This document shows, piece by piece, positions 1 to 11,119 of a stretch of DNA of 30,022 nucleotides. Under the pieces are notes generated by a model that did not search any database, was not told the DNA's origin, and saw only the letters and a list, made by a program, of their open reading frames with translations. Position 1 is the first letter of the stretch, and the number at the start of each line of letters is the position of its first letter. Location: assembly GCA_030141585.1 (NCBI GenBank), contig JAQIFP010000071.1:1-30022 (forward strand), given 5' to 3'. Position numbers and translations under genes: made by a program. Source of the DNA: Ophryocystis elektroscirrha. Lineage: Eukaryota > Apicomplexa > Conoidasida > Neogregarinorida > Ophryocystidae.

Positions 1-133
1 TATATATATATATAAATAATAATAGTAATTATATTAATTCTATATACACAGATAAAATATATATACATGTATATATATATATCTAAATAGTAGTAGTAAT
101 AATATTAATTATATATACACAAATAAAATATAT

Positions 134-171
<38 letters not shown>

Positions 172-418
172 TTTGTGTATATATGTAATTGTTACATACA
201 CAAAACAACTGACATTAATAGATATAAGGTATTATTATATTATTTAATATTTAATATAAAATAATATTTTATAATTTTTTGTACATGATTAATATATAGT
301 GTGTAAAAGTTTTAATTAAAAAAAGTTGGATGTATAAATTGTACATATTATTTCATTTTTTTTAAAAGAACAGACTAACTACTACAAAATAAATAATAAA
401 TATATTATTTTTCAATAC
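1..418. repeat. AT-rich leading flank with (TA)n microsatellites
   Basis: The stretch is almost pure A/T. Alternating TA tracts lie at about 1-14, 59-82 and 119-170, and the segment of about 50-170 repeats a similar motif (a TAATAATATTAATT-like block, then ACA, then a TATATACATG-type TA tract) about twice. No coding signal was found. It could be intron or intergenic sequence of a gene lying to the left. Confidence 0.6.
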
Positions 419-569
419 CTTCATTTGAAAAGATGAGTCTATTTTAGGTGCCATTTTTGTAATAATCAAAAGACTTTTTTATAGGACCAGAGCGCTGTTT
501 TATGTCCCGAACTGTGCTTTTAATTACGTTGTGATAAATAAAGTTGACAATAATATCTAAATAATACAT
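419..569. other. unresolved coding-like island
   Basis: About 120 bp here are clearly less AT-rich than the flanks, which in this window usually marks exons. Three readings compete. (1) Minus strand, ATG at 454: a 12-codon first exon (MAPKIDSSFQMK) ending at 419 before a GTATTG donor. (2) Minus strand, an ORF from the ATG at 569 to the TAA at 444-446 (41 aa) that includes TVRDIKQRSGPIKKSFDYYK. (3) Plus strand, a terminal exon after the TTTTATAG acceptor near 484. A TATA-like CCTATAAAAAAG lies on the minus strand at about 476-487, so it may also be a promoter. I recognise none of the peptides. Confidence 0.25.
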
Positions 570-608
570 ATAAAAAAACATAATAAGTTTTAAATGTAAA
601 AAAAGAAA

Positions 609-2434
609 TCATTTATTTGATTCCAAAGAATAAGTAATATCGCTAATTATTTGTGACATCGAGAGTCTTTTATGCCACGCAGGTTCCAATCCGAAACAGT
701 TTAACACAAAATTGAGTATTTTTCTTGCAGCGATGGAGCCGGTTAAAATATCGTTTACTAAAATACATACACTAAGCTCCAATTGCGGTATACATAAAAC
801 TATACTTCCATTTATATCTGCATGGCCTATGCCTTGAATAATTTTTACTGAAGATTTATTATCAAACGAAGATGGCTTTTGCTTATCATCGTTAAATTTT
901 ACAGATCGTTCGACTTCGGCAACAGTAGTCTCTATAGGCGTATTCGAGGTATGTATACACGGAAATATTTGGTATCCTAGACCCCACAGAGACGATGTTC
1001 TTCCGTTTAATATAATTGTATCCAGTGAGTTATCTACTGTATATACTTGAGATGCCTATAAACAAAACAAATAACACTTTTTGCATATAATTAATTACTG
1101 ACTGTGCAACTAAGATTAAAAAAAAAATATACATCATATATATATGATATTTTATTATTATATTTTATTATAATTATTAATTAGTTTTATGTATAAATTA
1201 ACATTTTTATCGCTCTTTTTAATATTTAATAAATTAAATATAATATTTATTAAATAAATATGACAAACATAATATGTGCGTATATATATTTATTATATTA
1301 TTATTTATCACTCTTGTATTTGATTGATATGATTTTTGTACCTTTTCAAGAAGACTTTGACCTATAATTTTTCCAGTAGCTATACAAAAAAAAAGTTGAG
1401 CGATTGCTCTTGCTGAGGCTCGACAATTAGTAGACGGTATAAGCGCGGACCATAAATGGCGACTATCATAAATAAGTGGGTCCATAACGTGAGTTTTTAT
1501 TTGGGCAAACTCTAATGCAGTAACTTTTTCGTCTTGAAGGTTTTTTTTTTGGTTAGGTTCTAAAATTTTGTGTATATATTTTGATTTTATGACGGAATAA
1601 AAAGAATTGTCGTTAACTTTATTTAATTTTCCAAGTAACTGATTTTTTTTCTCCAATACTTCTGCGTCTGATATTTTTGGTTCTCCTATGTGTCTTCTAC
1701 TTTTCACAAATCGGCTACTCAGATCATTTTGGGTCGTTGATAAATTTTCAATTAAGTTTTTACGAGGTTCTTTAGCGGGAGTCTCCTCTTTCACATAACA
1801 CCTTTCGACTGATGCCGATTTCCTTCGTACACTTCCGCTTAAATTACTTACATTTGAAGACATTGATTTATTGATCAACCAGGATGACTGCGGTTGAGAA
1901 TTGACAGTATTGATACAATTGCAGCATTTCACAATTTGTTCCGGCTGACTTGGTAACTTTAATAAAGAATTCGACTTGTCTCCTTGGTAGAAAATAGAAG
2001 TTGAAGTACTTTTTTTATGAAGAATTTCATGGAATTTTAATAAATCTTGTTTATCGTGTTTCTCATGAGCGCTTTTAAGAATGTCATCTACTTCTAATTC
2101 TAAAATATTGTACGTGGGACGTCTTCGAGCGTTCTTAAGTATACTTAGCCGATTTTTGGATATTGATTCCGTTGATTTTGATCTCCCTATTTTATATTTC
2201 AGAGAATTTTGGTTAGTTTCTCGAGGTACGGGATAAAAGAATTCGTTGCCCAAGTTAAACTTTTTAATAAAATTTGTGTATATATACTCATCGTATCTCA
2301 TTCCTGATGCATTCCTAATAATCTCACTTAAAAGCCATCCATTTACCAGATATGTGTACTGTCCTGTCCTGGGTAATATAGGATTCTAAAACACATCAGT
2401 TTTCAAGTATACTTAGGTACCATACACATACTAT

Positions 2435-2471
<37 letters not shown>

Positions 2472-2506
2472 ATTTCTATATATATTTATTTATATGTATA
2501 TATTTG

Positions 2507-2541
<35 letters not shown>

Positions 2542-4883
2542 GTGTAAATGTATATATAAGTGTGTATATATAAGTATCTATATGTATATATATTAATTTA
2601 TATGTATATATTTGTATATATATGTAAATGTATATATAAGTGTGTATATATAAGTATCTATATGTATATATATGTATTTGAATGCAAATATATATATATA
2701 TATATGTTTGTTTATATATATAAGTATATATGTGAATATTTATATATGTATTTATACCTGTGTATATATATATGTATATATTTGTATATATATGTATTTG
2801 AATGTATATATGTGTATTCATATATCTGAAATTTATGCATACCATGACTTATTATTTATATTTTCTACATTTAACGTATATATGTTCACGCGAAAGGTTA
2901 AACGTATATAATTTGAACTATTTGATAAATAATAATCATTACAGTATTTTCAAGCAACGAAACCATATAATCATAATTTAGGAGATTTGAAAGCTTCAGA
3001 TCTTTTGGAAATGCTTTATGGCAGCCTGTTCTGTGTGTTAAAACATCTTCAATAGTAATGTCGTCTTTATTGTATCGAATAAAGCCATCACACCAGTTGC
3101 AAAGCAGTTCACCTAAACTTATTTTTTTTTGCTCGACCAATTGCAGAACAGCTGATCCTAAAATAGCATTAGCTATTGTTCCCACACAAAATAAGCTATC
3201 TTTCGCAATCTAAAAGACACAAAAAAAAAACTGAAGCTTGATGTAATTAGCTAATTACATTTGTAACTAATAGTAATATATTGATAGTATAATGAATAAA
3301 TTATAATTATGCAATAAATGTAGTGTATGTATATATATACACACATATATATAATAATATTAACTTCATTTGTGAATCTCTGGTTAGCCTTATATAGGAT
3401 TTTATTTTAAAGATATTTTTGCAGATACAGCAATAATTATTATAATATAAAATATGTCAAAAATTGTAATTTATTTATTTTAATTAATTTATTATTTAAT
3501 AATCATATATATTATATTTTATTAAAATAATATTTTTATATATTTTAACGTACAGGTTTAGTATTGGTGGGGCCCATACGACCAACACATGTATCTACTA
3601 TTAGTTTATTGTTTTTATACACTGCAACTTGACAACCAAGTATTAAGTCCATTTTTTCGTATAGATGATGTATGTATTTACTAATTCTCCATTCAACATA
3701 TCTGAATATTAAATGCCACTAAAAATATTTTACGAGCGCATTTTTTCCTCTGGGTATTGAACATATATATTTAGACTGGGAGGTATATAACTTTCCATTA
3801 AGCACTGACGGGCTTTTGCTACAAGTATTTTTAAGAACGGAATTGAAGCCTATATGTTTACATGAAATGCTACCAGATTTACGTTTAATTGCAAGCAAAG
3901 TCCATGTAAAAGCGATACTACTCGTACAAAAAAAATAATGTCCTTTGGCCAATCATCAATAGGGTTACCTATAATCGATAATTATGCATTAAATAAATAA
4001 ATACAAAATTATCATTCAACTATATAGACTAATTATTTTAGGTAAAAACATTTTATATATACCCACGCTTAATTTTATGTTATTTTAAGCTGTATACATA
4101 TATACATGTATATATATATATATACATATAAATATATATTTATATATATTTATATATATGTATTTATATATATAAATTCATATATAAATTTATATATATA
4201 TATGTGTATCTATTTTATTAATTATATATATATATATATATATATAAATTCCTTCGTGTGTTGATATATAGTATTATTGATAGAATTATTATGTTGTATT
4301 AATATTTTTTAGATTACGAAATGAAGCACGCACGTTGCATTATATCTTCTTTAGTGACCTTAGACTCACTGAGAGCCGCAGTGACATTCTGTTTCTCACT
4401 AGATACAACATAATCTTCTCCAGTATCCTACTGAATAAAAAAAACTGAAAATATTTACTCGAAAAAACCCTATACGTAATGCGTCCATGTAGATTTCTGG
4501 GTCAATAGCAAAACCCTTTTTAAATTTAAACCCCATATCCTCAAAAGCTTCCATTAAGCCCATAACGTTCATATCCGCGATGCAGCAAACTGCATTAGAA
4601 AATGCCAAGCGTCCAGAATTGGTAAATGTTTTCACTAATCCCCAGTCCAGCAGTACTGGCCAGTAATCCCCAGAAGGTTGTTTCTGTACAAGTATGTTTC
4701 CTGGGTGTGGATCCCCTAATTGCAATTATATACTCAATATACACAAATACATCAATATAGATATATTTACTAGTTACCGTTTATTTTATAATAAATAGAT
4801 AAGAATCATGATTTATTTTATACATACATTATAATCAATAAGTACTATGCTAAATTTATTTTCACTGTAATATACATATTTTT

Positions 4884-4922
<39 letters not shown>

Positions 4923-5490
4923 TTTTTTTTTTTTAATTATAATATGTATATACATAATATTTTAGATAAAAAAAGTTACCATTAAAAAGACCATCGATAT
5001 GTATTTGGTAAGCAAAAGCTTCTCCTAGTTTTAGCATCAAAGAATTGACATCTATTTCGCATTCCTATGGAACAATCAAGTTTTTGTTTCTATACCTTCA
5101 GCTTTTCAATATTTGTTATTTTCATTCCTTCTATGTATTCCATAACCAACACACGTTTAGTTGTATACTCTGGGTAGCAACGAGGTATTATTACTTGAAG
5201 GTTGGCTTCCTAAAAACCATACTGTAAACAAGGTACAATTTAGGGAACTTTATACAAGTCTTATCCATGTAAATGATACATTTTTAGCATTTTATAAATA
5301 AATTTAAATGTCATATATACAATCGTGATATATATATATATATAATTGGGTATATAAGGGTATATAACCTAATTTACGCAAAAAAATGTAATATAATGTA
5401 TGATTGCCAAATGTAGTATATACTTATATTATATGGATAATATTATATGTGTTACATGTAACTTTCTCTATATATATGTATATAAATTTA

Positions 5491-5541
<51 letters not shown>

Positions 5542-6294
5542 TACGATTATATATAAATTTATATGTATATATATGGACTAACAGAGTAGTAGTCTTAAAT
5601 AGATGTTGAACTACCGTATTTTTAAGTTTTTTGTAGAATAAAATTATTCATAGGGTTTATTAGACTTACTAGCGCAGCTTTTCTTGCTCTTTCTTGAAAA
5701 GCAAGTTCAAGGTTGAAATCCAGTTCATTAGCTGCAGATTTCTGCCATTCTTCAAGTATAGGAGCAAAGTTTAGGCCTTTTTCTAGAAGAGCAAAAGCCC
5801 AGGACATTTGCGTTAGAGTATTCATATCTTGTTGGAGAACTTTGTCAACACCCGGATGCTGAACTTTAACAACAACGTATTCTCCTGTACTATGCAAACG
5901 AGCCTTATGAACTTGTCCAATAGAAGCACTTGCTATAGCAATTTCCTCAAATTCCGAAAAAATTGATTCCAATGGAGCGTCTGAATAGTAATGTATTATA
6001 CAATAACAAATCTATACGTAAAAAATTCTTTTTTTTTATCTTTAAAGACATATTTTATATATGCATATGTTAAATTCCGTATAAACCAAGTATGTATATA
6101 TAGACTAGGCATAATAGTTAAAATTTCTTAATTATATTAATATTAAAATTTAATATTGCGCACATATTAAACGTTTATCTACCTACACATAAATTTAAAC
6201 TTCAATAGTTAAATTAATGCATCTTTTCATTATTATAAATGTTTAAATATGTATATATATATATATATATAAGCATTATAACTATTATAAATCC

Positions 6295-6326
<32 letters not shown>

Positions 6327-6355
6327 ATAATATATAAACATATAGCTATTATAGG

Positions 6356-6413
<58 letters not shown>

Positions 6414-7148
6414 AGATATCCTCATATGCATTTATATGATAAATGCTTGTAAATTTAATATTTAAAGAAACATAATTATTTCATACATGTCTTAAAATAC
6501 TATTATTTATGACTTATTAGCTATTAATATATAGTCCAGTCTTAAATATTTAAGAACAGAATTTTAATAAATAAATAATTACACAGACAAAGTGTCTATA
6601 AAAAACATACTGAATTCCTCCTCAATGATAGAACGTACAATCGGAAATGCAGAAGTGGGCATCATATCTTGAAGCTTAGTCAGATGCTTTATGTACTGGG
6701 CAGGTAAAATATCGCTCCTAGTAGACAAAAACTGCCCCACTTTCACCCACCTACATAAAATACTATTTTACCAGCAAAATACCAGCCTCGAAGTTCTGCA
6801 ATATTTGACCAAACATGCTGAGCCAAAGTTGAATGTTTTCTTTCCCAATATACGCGACGCTGTTCTTCATTCAAAAGATTTCCCCTCGCTTGTGCAGCTT
6901 TGTATCCTATGTAAAGTTGAGACCAAACCCACAGTGTCTAAGCGTACAAATTATAATTGTAAGTTTATTTATTATTAAATGTCATTAAATATAAATTATT
7001 TTTGTCAAGTACGTAAATACAAAAAAAAAAAAACCAATGAGTTTTTATACTGTTACTTGATAGAAAAATAAATAAATAAATTATTCAAATTAAATCGTAC
7101 CCTCCATTTGCGATTCCATGCTTCAACAACACTTAAAGCATCAGACAT
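609..7148 (-). CDS. ABC1/ADCK-type atypical kinase fused to a class C beta-lactamase-like domain
   Basis: This is a 14-exon gene encoding 1103 aa. Exons, 5' to 3': 7148-7101, 6937-6783, 6750-6611, 5980-5670, 5209-5096, 5064-4980, 4715-4459, 4427-4334, 3968-3883, 3849-3734, 3701-3554, 3209-2943, 2385-1342, 1055-609 (TGA). The N-terminal half has the ABC1 (UbiB/COQ8) hallmarks: KVGQ (71-74), the Ala-rich loop [12 protein letters not shown] (130-141), the ATP-binding lysine in VVVKVQHPG (K153), GDPHPGNIL (285-293) and DWG (308-310). The C-terminal half (about 430-1103) aligns with the serine beta-lactamase/esterase fold: a strand giving [20 protein letters not shown] (522-525) and a late GHADINGS (1032-1039). 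The same domain order is known in a plant ABC1K subgroup, usually plastid or mitochondrial. The SxxK position reads T-I-A-N (529-532), so lactamase chemistry is doubtful. A Ser/Lys-rich insert lies within exon 13 (roughly residues 660-860). Five introns are only 31-33 nt. I am confident of the family; the exon 8 donor (GTGCGT at 4333) is the weakest junction. Confidence 0.9.
2386..2942 (-). repeat. TA/TATG microsatellite inside intron 12 of the ABC1K fusion gene
   Basis: This 557-nt intron separates the exon ending LLENT from the one starting NPILPRTGQ. About 2440-2830 is (TA)n broken by TG and TTTG steps, with a segment near 2540-2600 repeated at about 2610-2670. Open frames on both strands encode only Tyr/Ile/Met/Val strings and are repeat artefacts. 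Confidence 0.8.
4080..4245. repeat. TA-rich microsatellite in intron 8 of the ABC1K fusion gene
   Basis: Interrupted TATA/TATT repeats lie inside the 365-nt intron 3969-4333. No coding potential is visible. Confidence 0.65.
4886..4916. repeat. (AT)n microsatellite in intron 6 of the ABC1K fusion gene
   Basis: A perfect alternating AT tract is followed by a poly-T run in the 264-nt intron 4716-4979. Confidence 0.7.
5498..5536. repeat. (TA)n microsatellite in intron 4 of the ABC1K fusion gene
   Basis: An alternating TA tract of about 38 bp lies in the 460-nt intron 5210-5669. The intron holds no recognisable coding sequence. Confidence 0.7.
6250..6413. repeat. three (TA)n tracts in intron 3 of the ABC1K fusion gene
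   Basis: Alternating TA runs lie at about 6250-6271, 6295-6320 and 6361-6412 inside the 630-nt intron 5981-6610. The spacers between them share an AGCTATTATA/CTATTATAAAT-like motif, which suggests local duplication. Confidence 0.7.
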
Positions 7149-7270
7149 TACATACTATCTAGATCTTTTTTGTAATTTTTTTTAATGAACCTAAAAAATT
7201 ATGATTTACTTTTAAAAATGTGCATAGTTTTAAATCCTCTAGTTTTTAAACTATTGAATATATATGGTGA
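7149..7270. promoter_or_regulatory. shared divergent promoter region of the ABC1K fusion and DHHC genes
   Basis: Only about 122 bp separate the start codon of the minus-strand ABC1K gene (7148) from the proposed start of the plus-strand DHHC gene (7271). Both promoters and both 5' UTRs must fit here or overlap the genes. No firm TATA box can be picked out of this AT-rich sequence. Short plus-strand ATG frames (for example at 7184) could be upstream ORFs. Confidence 0.4.
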
Positions 7271-8548
7271 ATGAATATTGTAATGAAGTTTATTTATTAT
7301 ATTGAAAAAATTTAGGGAGATATAAAAAATAGATGCAAATCTAAATTGCAAAAACTTAGTCGAGCTTGCAGAAGATGCTCTAAAGTAGATTTTGCCACTA
7401 CTTTAGCTGCATTTTTTATGATAATTTTACCTTGTATACTCTTAAGCATTAAAACGGTTCCAGTAAGTTATTTTTAATACGTAAAAAATCTAGTGGTTTC
7501 ATATCAATCTGCATCATGGGATTATAGTGACACTATTAGCGTGTTTTTTGCAGCTTTCAAGTTTATTTTTTTTTTTTCGTACAACTCTATCTAATCCCGG
7601 AATAGTTCCTAAAGGGGTAATTTATATCCACATGTAGAACTTATATAAATTATGTCTAATTATATTATTATACTTAATAAAAATTATTATAAATACATAT
7701 ATATATTTATTTATAATATGTTTATATTTATAGATTTATATTTTATTTATATATTTATAATTTATTTATATATTTATTTATAATATGTTTATATATATAG
7801 ATTTATTATTTGTTTATATAATTATTTATAATATGTCTATATATATAGATTAAAAATTAAAAGACAATTGGTTTTTTATTCAGAAACCTCCGGCATATTT
7901 ATATGACTCAAATAATCAGACAGTAATGAAGCGATAAAGCCAACGCTATTTTGCAGACGCGGCATCAAAATCCCCCAAAGTATCAAAACGTAATTTATCA
8001 AGGCCATATTCTGAAAATGAAGTTTTGTCAAACATGTAAGCTGGACTTGATTAAGATTTGCGACTTGACGCAAAGGTTACATTTATCGTTCTCCACGAAC
8101 TGTTCATTGCAGTGTATGCAATAACTGTGTGGAAAATTTTGATCATCATTGTCCCTGGGTAGGTAACTGTATAGGCCGTAAAAATTACAGGTACTATATA
8201 ATCAATATTTCTATTTTTACATAATTTGCATATATAATTATACTTTAAACACACACACATACACACATATAAACATATATATATACATACATAAATATAT
8301 ATACATACCAATATACATACCAATATACATACCAATATACATACCAATATACATACCAATATACATACCAATATACATACCAATATACATACCAATATAC
8401 ATACCAATATACATACAAATACACATATATATATACTTACATACAAATACACATATATATATACATACATACAAATACACATATATATATACATACAAAT
8501 ACACATATATATATATACATGAATAAATTTATATACAGACACATATAC

Positions 8549-8583
<35 letters not shown>

Positions 8584-10325
8584 CAGACACATATACATAT
8601 ATATATACATATATATATACATATATATATACAGACACATATACATATATATATACATATATATATACATACATAAATATATATAAATACATATATATAT
8701 ATATACACATATATAAATACATATATATACATATATATGTACATATAAATGTATATTTACATAATCATATAAATATATATATATACACATATACATATAT
8801 ATATATGTATATATATATATAAATATAATTAGTGTGTTAGATTATATGTTATTCTATATCTCTTTTAAATATCAAATAAATATGTAATTGTTACAGTATA
8901 TCCAGTAAAATATACAGAGAAAAGTTACTGCAGATATTTCGACTATACTTCTCTTATTACAGATATTTCTACACTTTTGTGTCTCTCGTATCAGCACTTA
9001 CTGTGCTGGCTTTGGTAAAGAAAAAAGGTTTCAAAACGCTACTCAGACACTTTCTATCACCAAAATTGTTCTTCTTTTTAAGAACTATCAAACTGTTTAT
9101 GACACGTTCAGCGAAGCAGTTTTAAACTTACAAGATGATTTATGGGATGTCGGTGTTTTATTCACATACACGATAGTTATTGTCTGGTTTGTTTTGGGTC
9201 TTTGTGCATATCACACTTATCTAGTACGTAAATTATATCTGGGTTTTAATCTGTTGTAAATAAGTTTATAGAATATAGGATTATATATGCTTAATTCATC
9301 TACGCATATAATAATAAATTAATCTGTATGTATCAGTTCTTTTGAACAACACTAAATATATATATGTATTGCTATTTAATTACTTGAGAAACATTGAATG
9401 GAAAAAATGCCTTATAGTGTAACTCGTGATAAACAGTAGTTCTTATTTTTTTTTGATATATAATTGCTATGGAATCTTTTTATTTATATATATATATTTA
9501 TATAAATATTAAGAGTGCTTACATGTATTTATTTGTATATATAATTAATATAATTAATAATATAATTAAATAGTATTAATTAATGTATAAAATCAATAAT
9601 ATACAAATAATTATAAAACAACTTATAAATTATACAGAATAAACTTTTCATTAATATATATATTAACTAAATACTAAAAACCAGGTCACAACAAATAAGC
9701 TGACGTATGAGCAAATAAAAGGTTATTATGAGTTGAAACCGAATCCGTGGGATAGGTAAGTTATGCTTATAATTTTTTCTTTAAATTTAAATTATATATA
9801 TATCTTGCATTATAAGGCTTTCTAGAATAAAGCAATCATTGTGAAGCTTGAATTTATACACATTTCTGCAGCACATACGTGCTTAAATATTAGTATATAG
9901 AATTGTATATAACTCTGTATAAAGAAATAGCAAGATTCTTACTGTATTGATTCACAAATGAATATATATTATATGTATACAAATCTGTGACAGTATACGG
10001 AATTTTGTTTATGATTCAAATTAGTATAGGTTTTAATTTATTACATGAGAATGAATACATTAATTATAATTTAAAATAATGAATAGCGCAAAATTTACTT
10101 TTTTTCAGAGGAATCGTTTGTAATTTATACGTAACTCTTTGCCAAAGACTACCGGAACCCGTTGAACAGTAAATTATAAAATTAATCAAACGATTCTATA
10201 GAGAATACGACAAGGATTTTATGTGGAACAATGGCCTAAATTATTTATGCTCTTCTCCCGCCAATGATTCTCGATTGTTCGTTTCAGAGACAGTTGACCT
10301 GTCTTCTCATCCTTCGTATGTGTAA
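7271..10325 (+). CDS. DHHC-type protein S-palmitoyltransferase
   Basis: This 11-exon gene encodes about 331 aa. Exons: 7271-7279, 7316-7462, 7494-7616, 7884-7922, 7957-8035, 8076-8190, 8963-9014, 9047-9223, 9685-9755, 10109-10168, 10202-10325 (TAA). The enzyme should attach palmitate to cysteines of membrane-associated proteins, usually at Golgi or plasma membrane. The zinc-binding DHHC-CRD runs from FCQTC through [13 protein letters not shown] and [15 protein letters not shown], with the DHHC at about 155-158. Four hydrophobic segments have the usual arrangement: two before the CRD (about 28-48 and 55-80) and two after it (exons 7 and 8). After TM4, LTYE stands where plant-type enzymes have TTYE, and NPWDRGIVCN matches the C-terminal PaCCT motif. 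Six introns are 31-40 nt. The 5' end is uncertain: an in-frame TAG sits just before GGAGAT, so a 9-nt first exon and a 36-nt intron are inferred. The rest is well supported. Confidence 0.87.
8228..8830. repeat. complex microsatellite in DHHC intron 6
   Basis: Most of the 772-nt intron 8191-8962 is TATA/CATA/CACACA repeat. It includes a 12-bp minisatellite (listed separately) and repeated blocks ending ATACAGACACATATACAT at about 8530-8660. Long minus-strand open frames here encode only Tyr/Ile/Met/Cys/Val periodic peptides and are not genes. Confidence 0.85.
8301..8416. repeat. 12-bp minisatellite ATACATACCAAT, about 9.6 copies
   Basis: Nearly perfect head-to-tail copies of ATACATACCAAT fill the interval inside the DHHC intron. 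Because the unit is a multiple of 3 bp, the minus strand reads as an uninterrupted four-residue repeat (IGMY), which explains the long open frame there. There are no spacers, so it is not a CRISPR array. Confidence 0.9.
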
Positions 10326-10453
10326 TACTTCAGTATCTTTACATTTTATTTTTTTGGTACAACTAATTAAAGTTAAAGGTTACACTTTTATTAATTTGTA
10401 AATATTATGTTTTGCGGGAGTGCAAAGAAAATAAATTGGATAAAAATTTATAC

Positions 10454-11119
10454 TTAAACCGGTTTTGCCAAAGCTACTATTGAATAATAAGGACTATCAG
10501 GGTTTAGATCAATATATCTTCGTTTAACCAATGATAGAATAAATTCTATAGTTGACATTTTATTATCTTTCTTAAATAAAACAGGTTTATAAAAAGAATT
10601 GAGTTCCACAACAATATCTGATGATAATTTAACAAAAGCAATAGTATGTGAAGCAACTTGAGCATTGAATATAATATCTTTGGAATTGGATATGTTTTTA
10701 TAACATACTGGAGGTAGCTCTTCAGCTAGTTTATGAATAACGGAGTTAGGCACAAAAATACTGGGGTCTTGCATGTAAACATTCATCAGTAAATTCAGCA
10801 GTGAAATAATGCCGCATGTATTATGCGTTTGTTGTTCCAAAAAAAACAGATCTTGCTCTTTGAGATTCTCTAATTTGTCTAATTCTTGACGTTTTTTGAA
10901 AAGTTCAGGAGATTCGTGAAATGTATAGATAATCCCCACAACATTTTCAGGAATAATTTCCCAAGCCCAACTCTCTATACTATATATATCATAAAAGCAA
11001 TATTTCTCAGATATTCCAATTTGTAGAGATAATTTATTGAAGACTTCTTCACTAGTCTCTAAGGGCAACGAAACATAATTACTTAAGTGGTTTAGAACAA
11101 GATTATTTGCATTAAACAT
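10454..11119 (-). CDS. ubiquitin C-terminal hydrolase, UCH (peptidase C12) family, UCHL1/L3-like
   Basis: This is the only intronless protein gene in the window: 221 aa, about the length of UCHL1/UCHL3. The family removes small adducts from the C terminus of ubiquitin or Nedd8. The active-site block FLEQQTHNTCG gives the oxyanion-hole Gln (Q96) and nucleophile Cys (C102) at the right spacing of six. The general-base His is H158 in ASHTIAFV. The third triad residue, normally Asp in an ELDG motif, is Asn here (N174 in VVELNSFYKP). The N-terminal part has the family pattern (SLQIGISEKYCFYDIYS, then WAWEIIPENVVGIIYTF), and it ends in YYSIVALAKPV, like the usual FNAIALS end. Its 3' end lies 128 bp from the convergent DHHC gene. 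Its start is divergent from PSMB2, another ubiquitin-proteasome gene. Confidence 0.9.
   Translation of the reverse strand: MFNANNLVLNHLSNYVSLPLETSEEVFNKLSLQIGISEKYCFYDIYSIESWAWEIIPENVVGIIYTFHESPELFKKRQELDKLENLKEQDLFFLEQQTHNTCGIISLLNLLMNVYMQDPSIFVPNSVIHKLAEELPPVCYKNISNSKDIIFNAQVASHTIAFVKLSSDIVVELNSFYKPVLFKKDNKMSTIEFILSLVKRRYIDLNPDSPYYSIVALAKPV

Noticed and set aside
2486..2911. Overlapping Tyr/Ile-rich open frames on both strands
   Set aside because: They are translations of a TA/TG microsatellite inside an ABC1K intron, with periodic composition and frames open on both strands.
609..3209. An acquired antibiotic-resistance beta-lactamase
   Set aside because: The domain is an exon-split part of a eukaryotic ABC1K fusion, lacks the SxxK Ser and Lys, and has no mobile-element context.
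6691..6978. Plus-strand 95-aa ORF
   Set aside because: It is antisense to ABC1K exons 2 and 3, whose minus-strand translation carries the conserved KVGQFLSTR motif.
8301..8416. CRISPR-like array
   Set aside because: The 12-bp units are directly adjacent with no unique spacers, in a eukaryotic intron.
8051..8796. Long minus-strand ORFs up to 223 aa with tetrapeptide periodicity
   Set aside because: They are encoded by the ATACATACCAAT minisatellite and neighbouring repeats in the DHHC intron, and antisense to DHHC exon 6.
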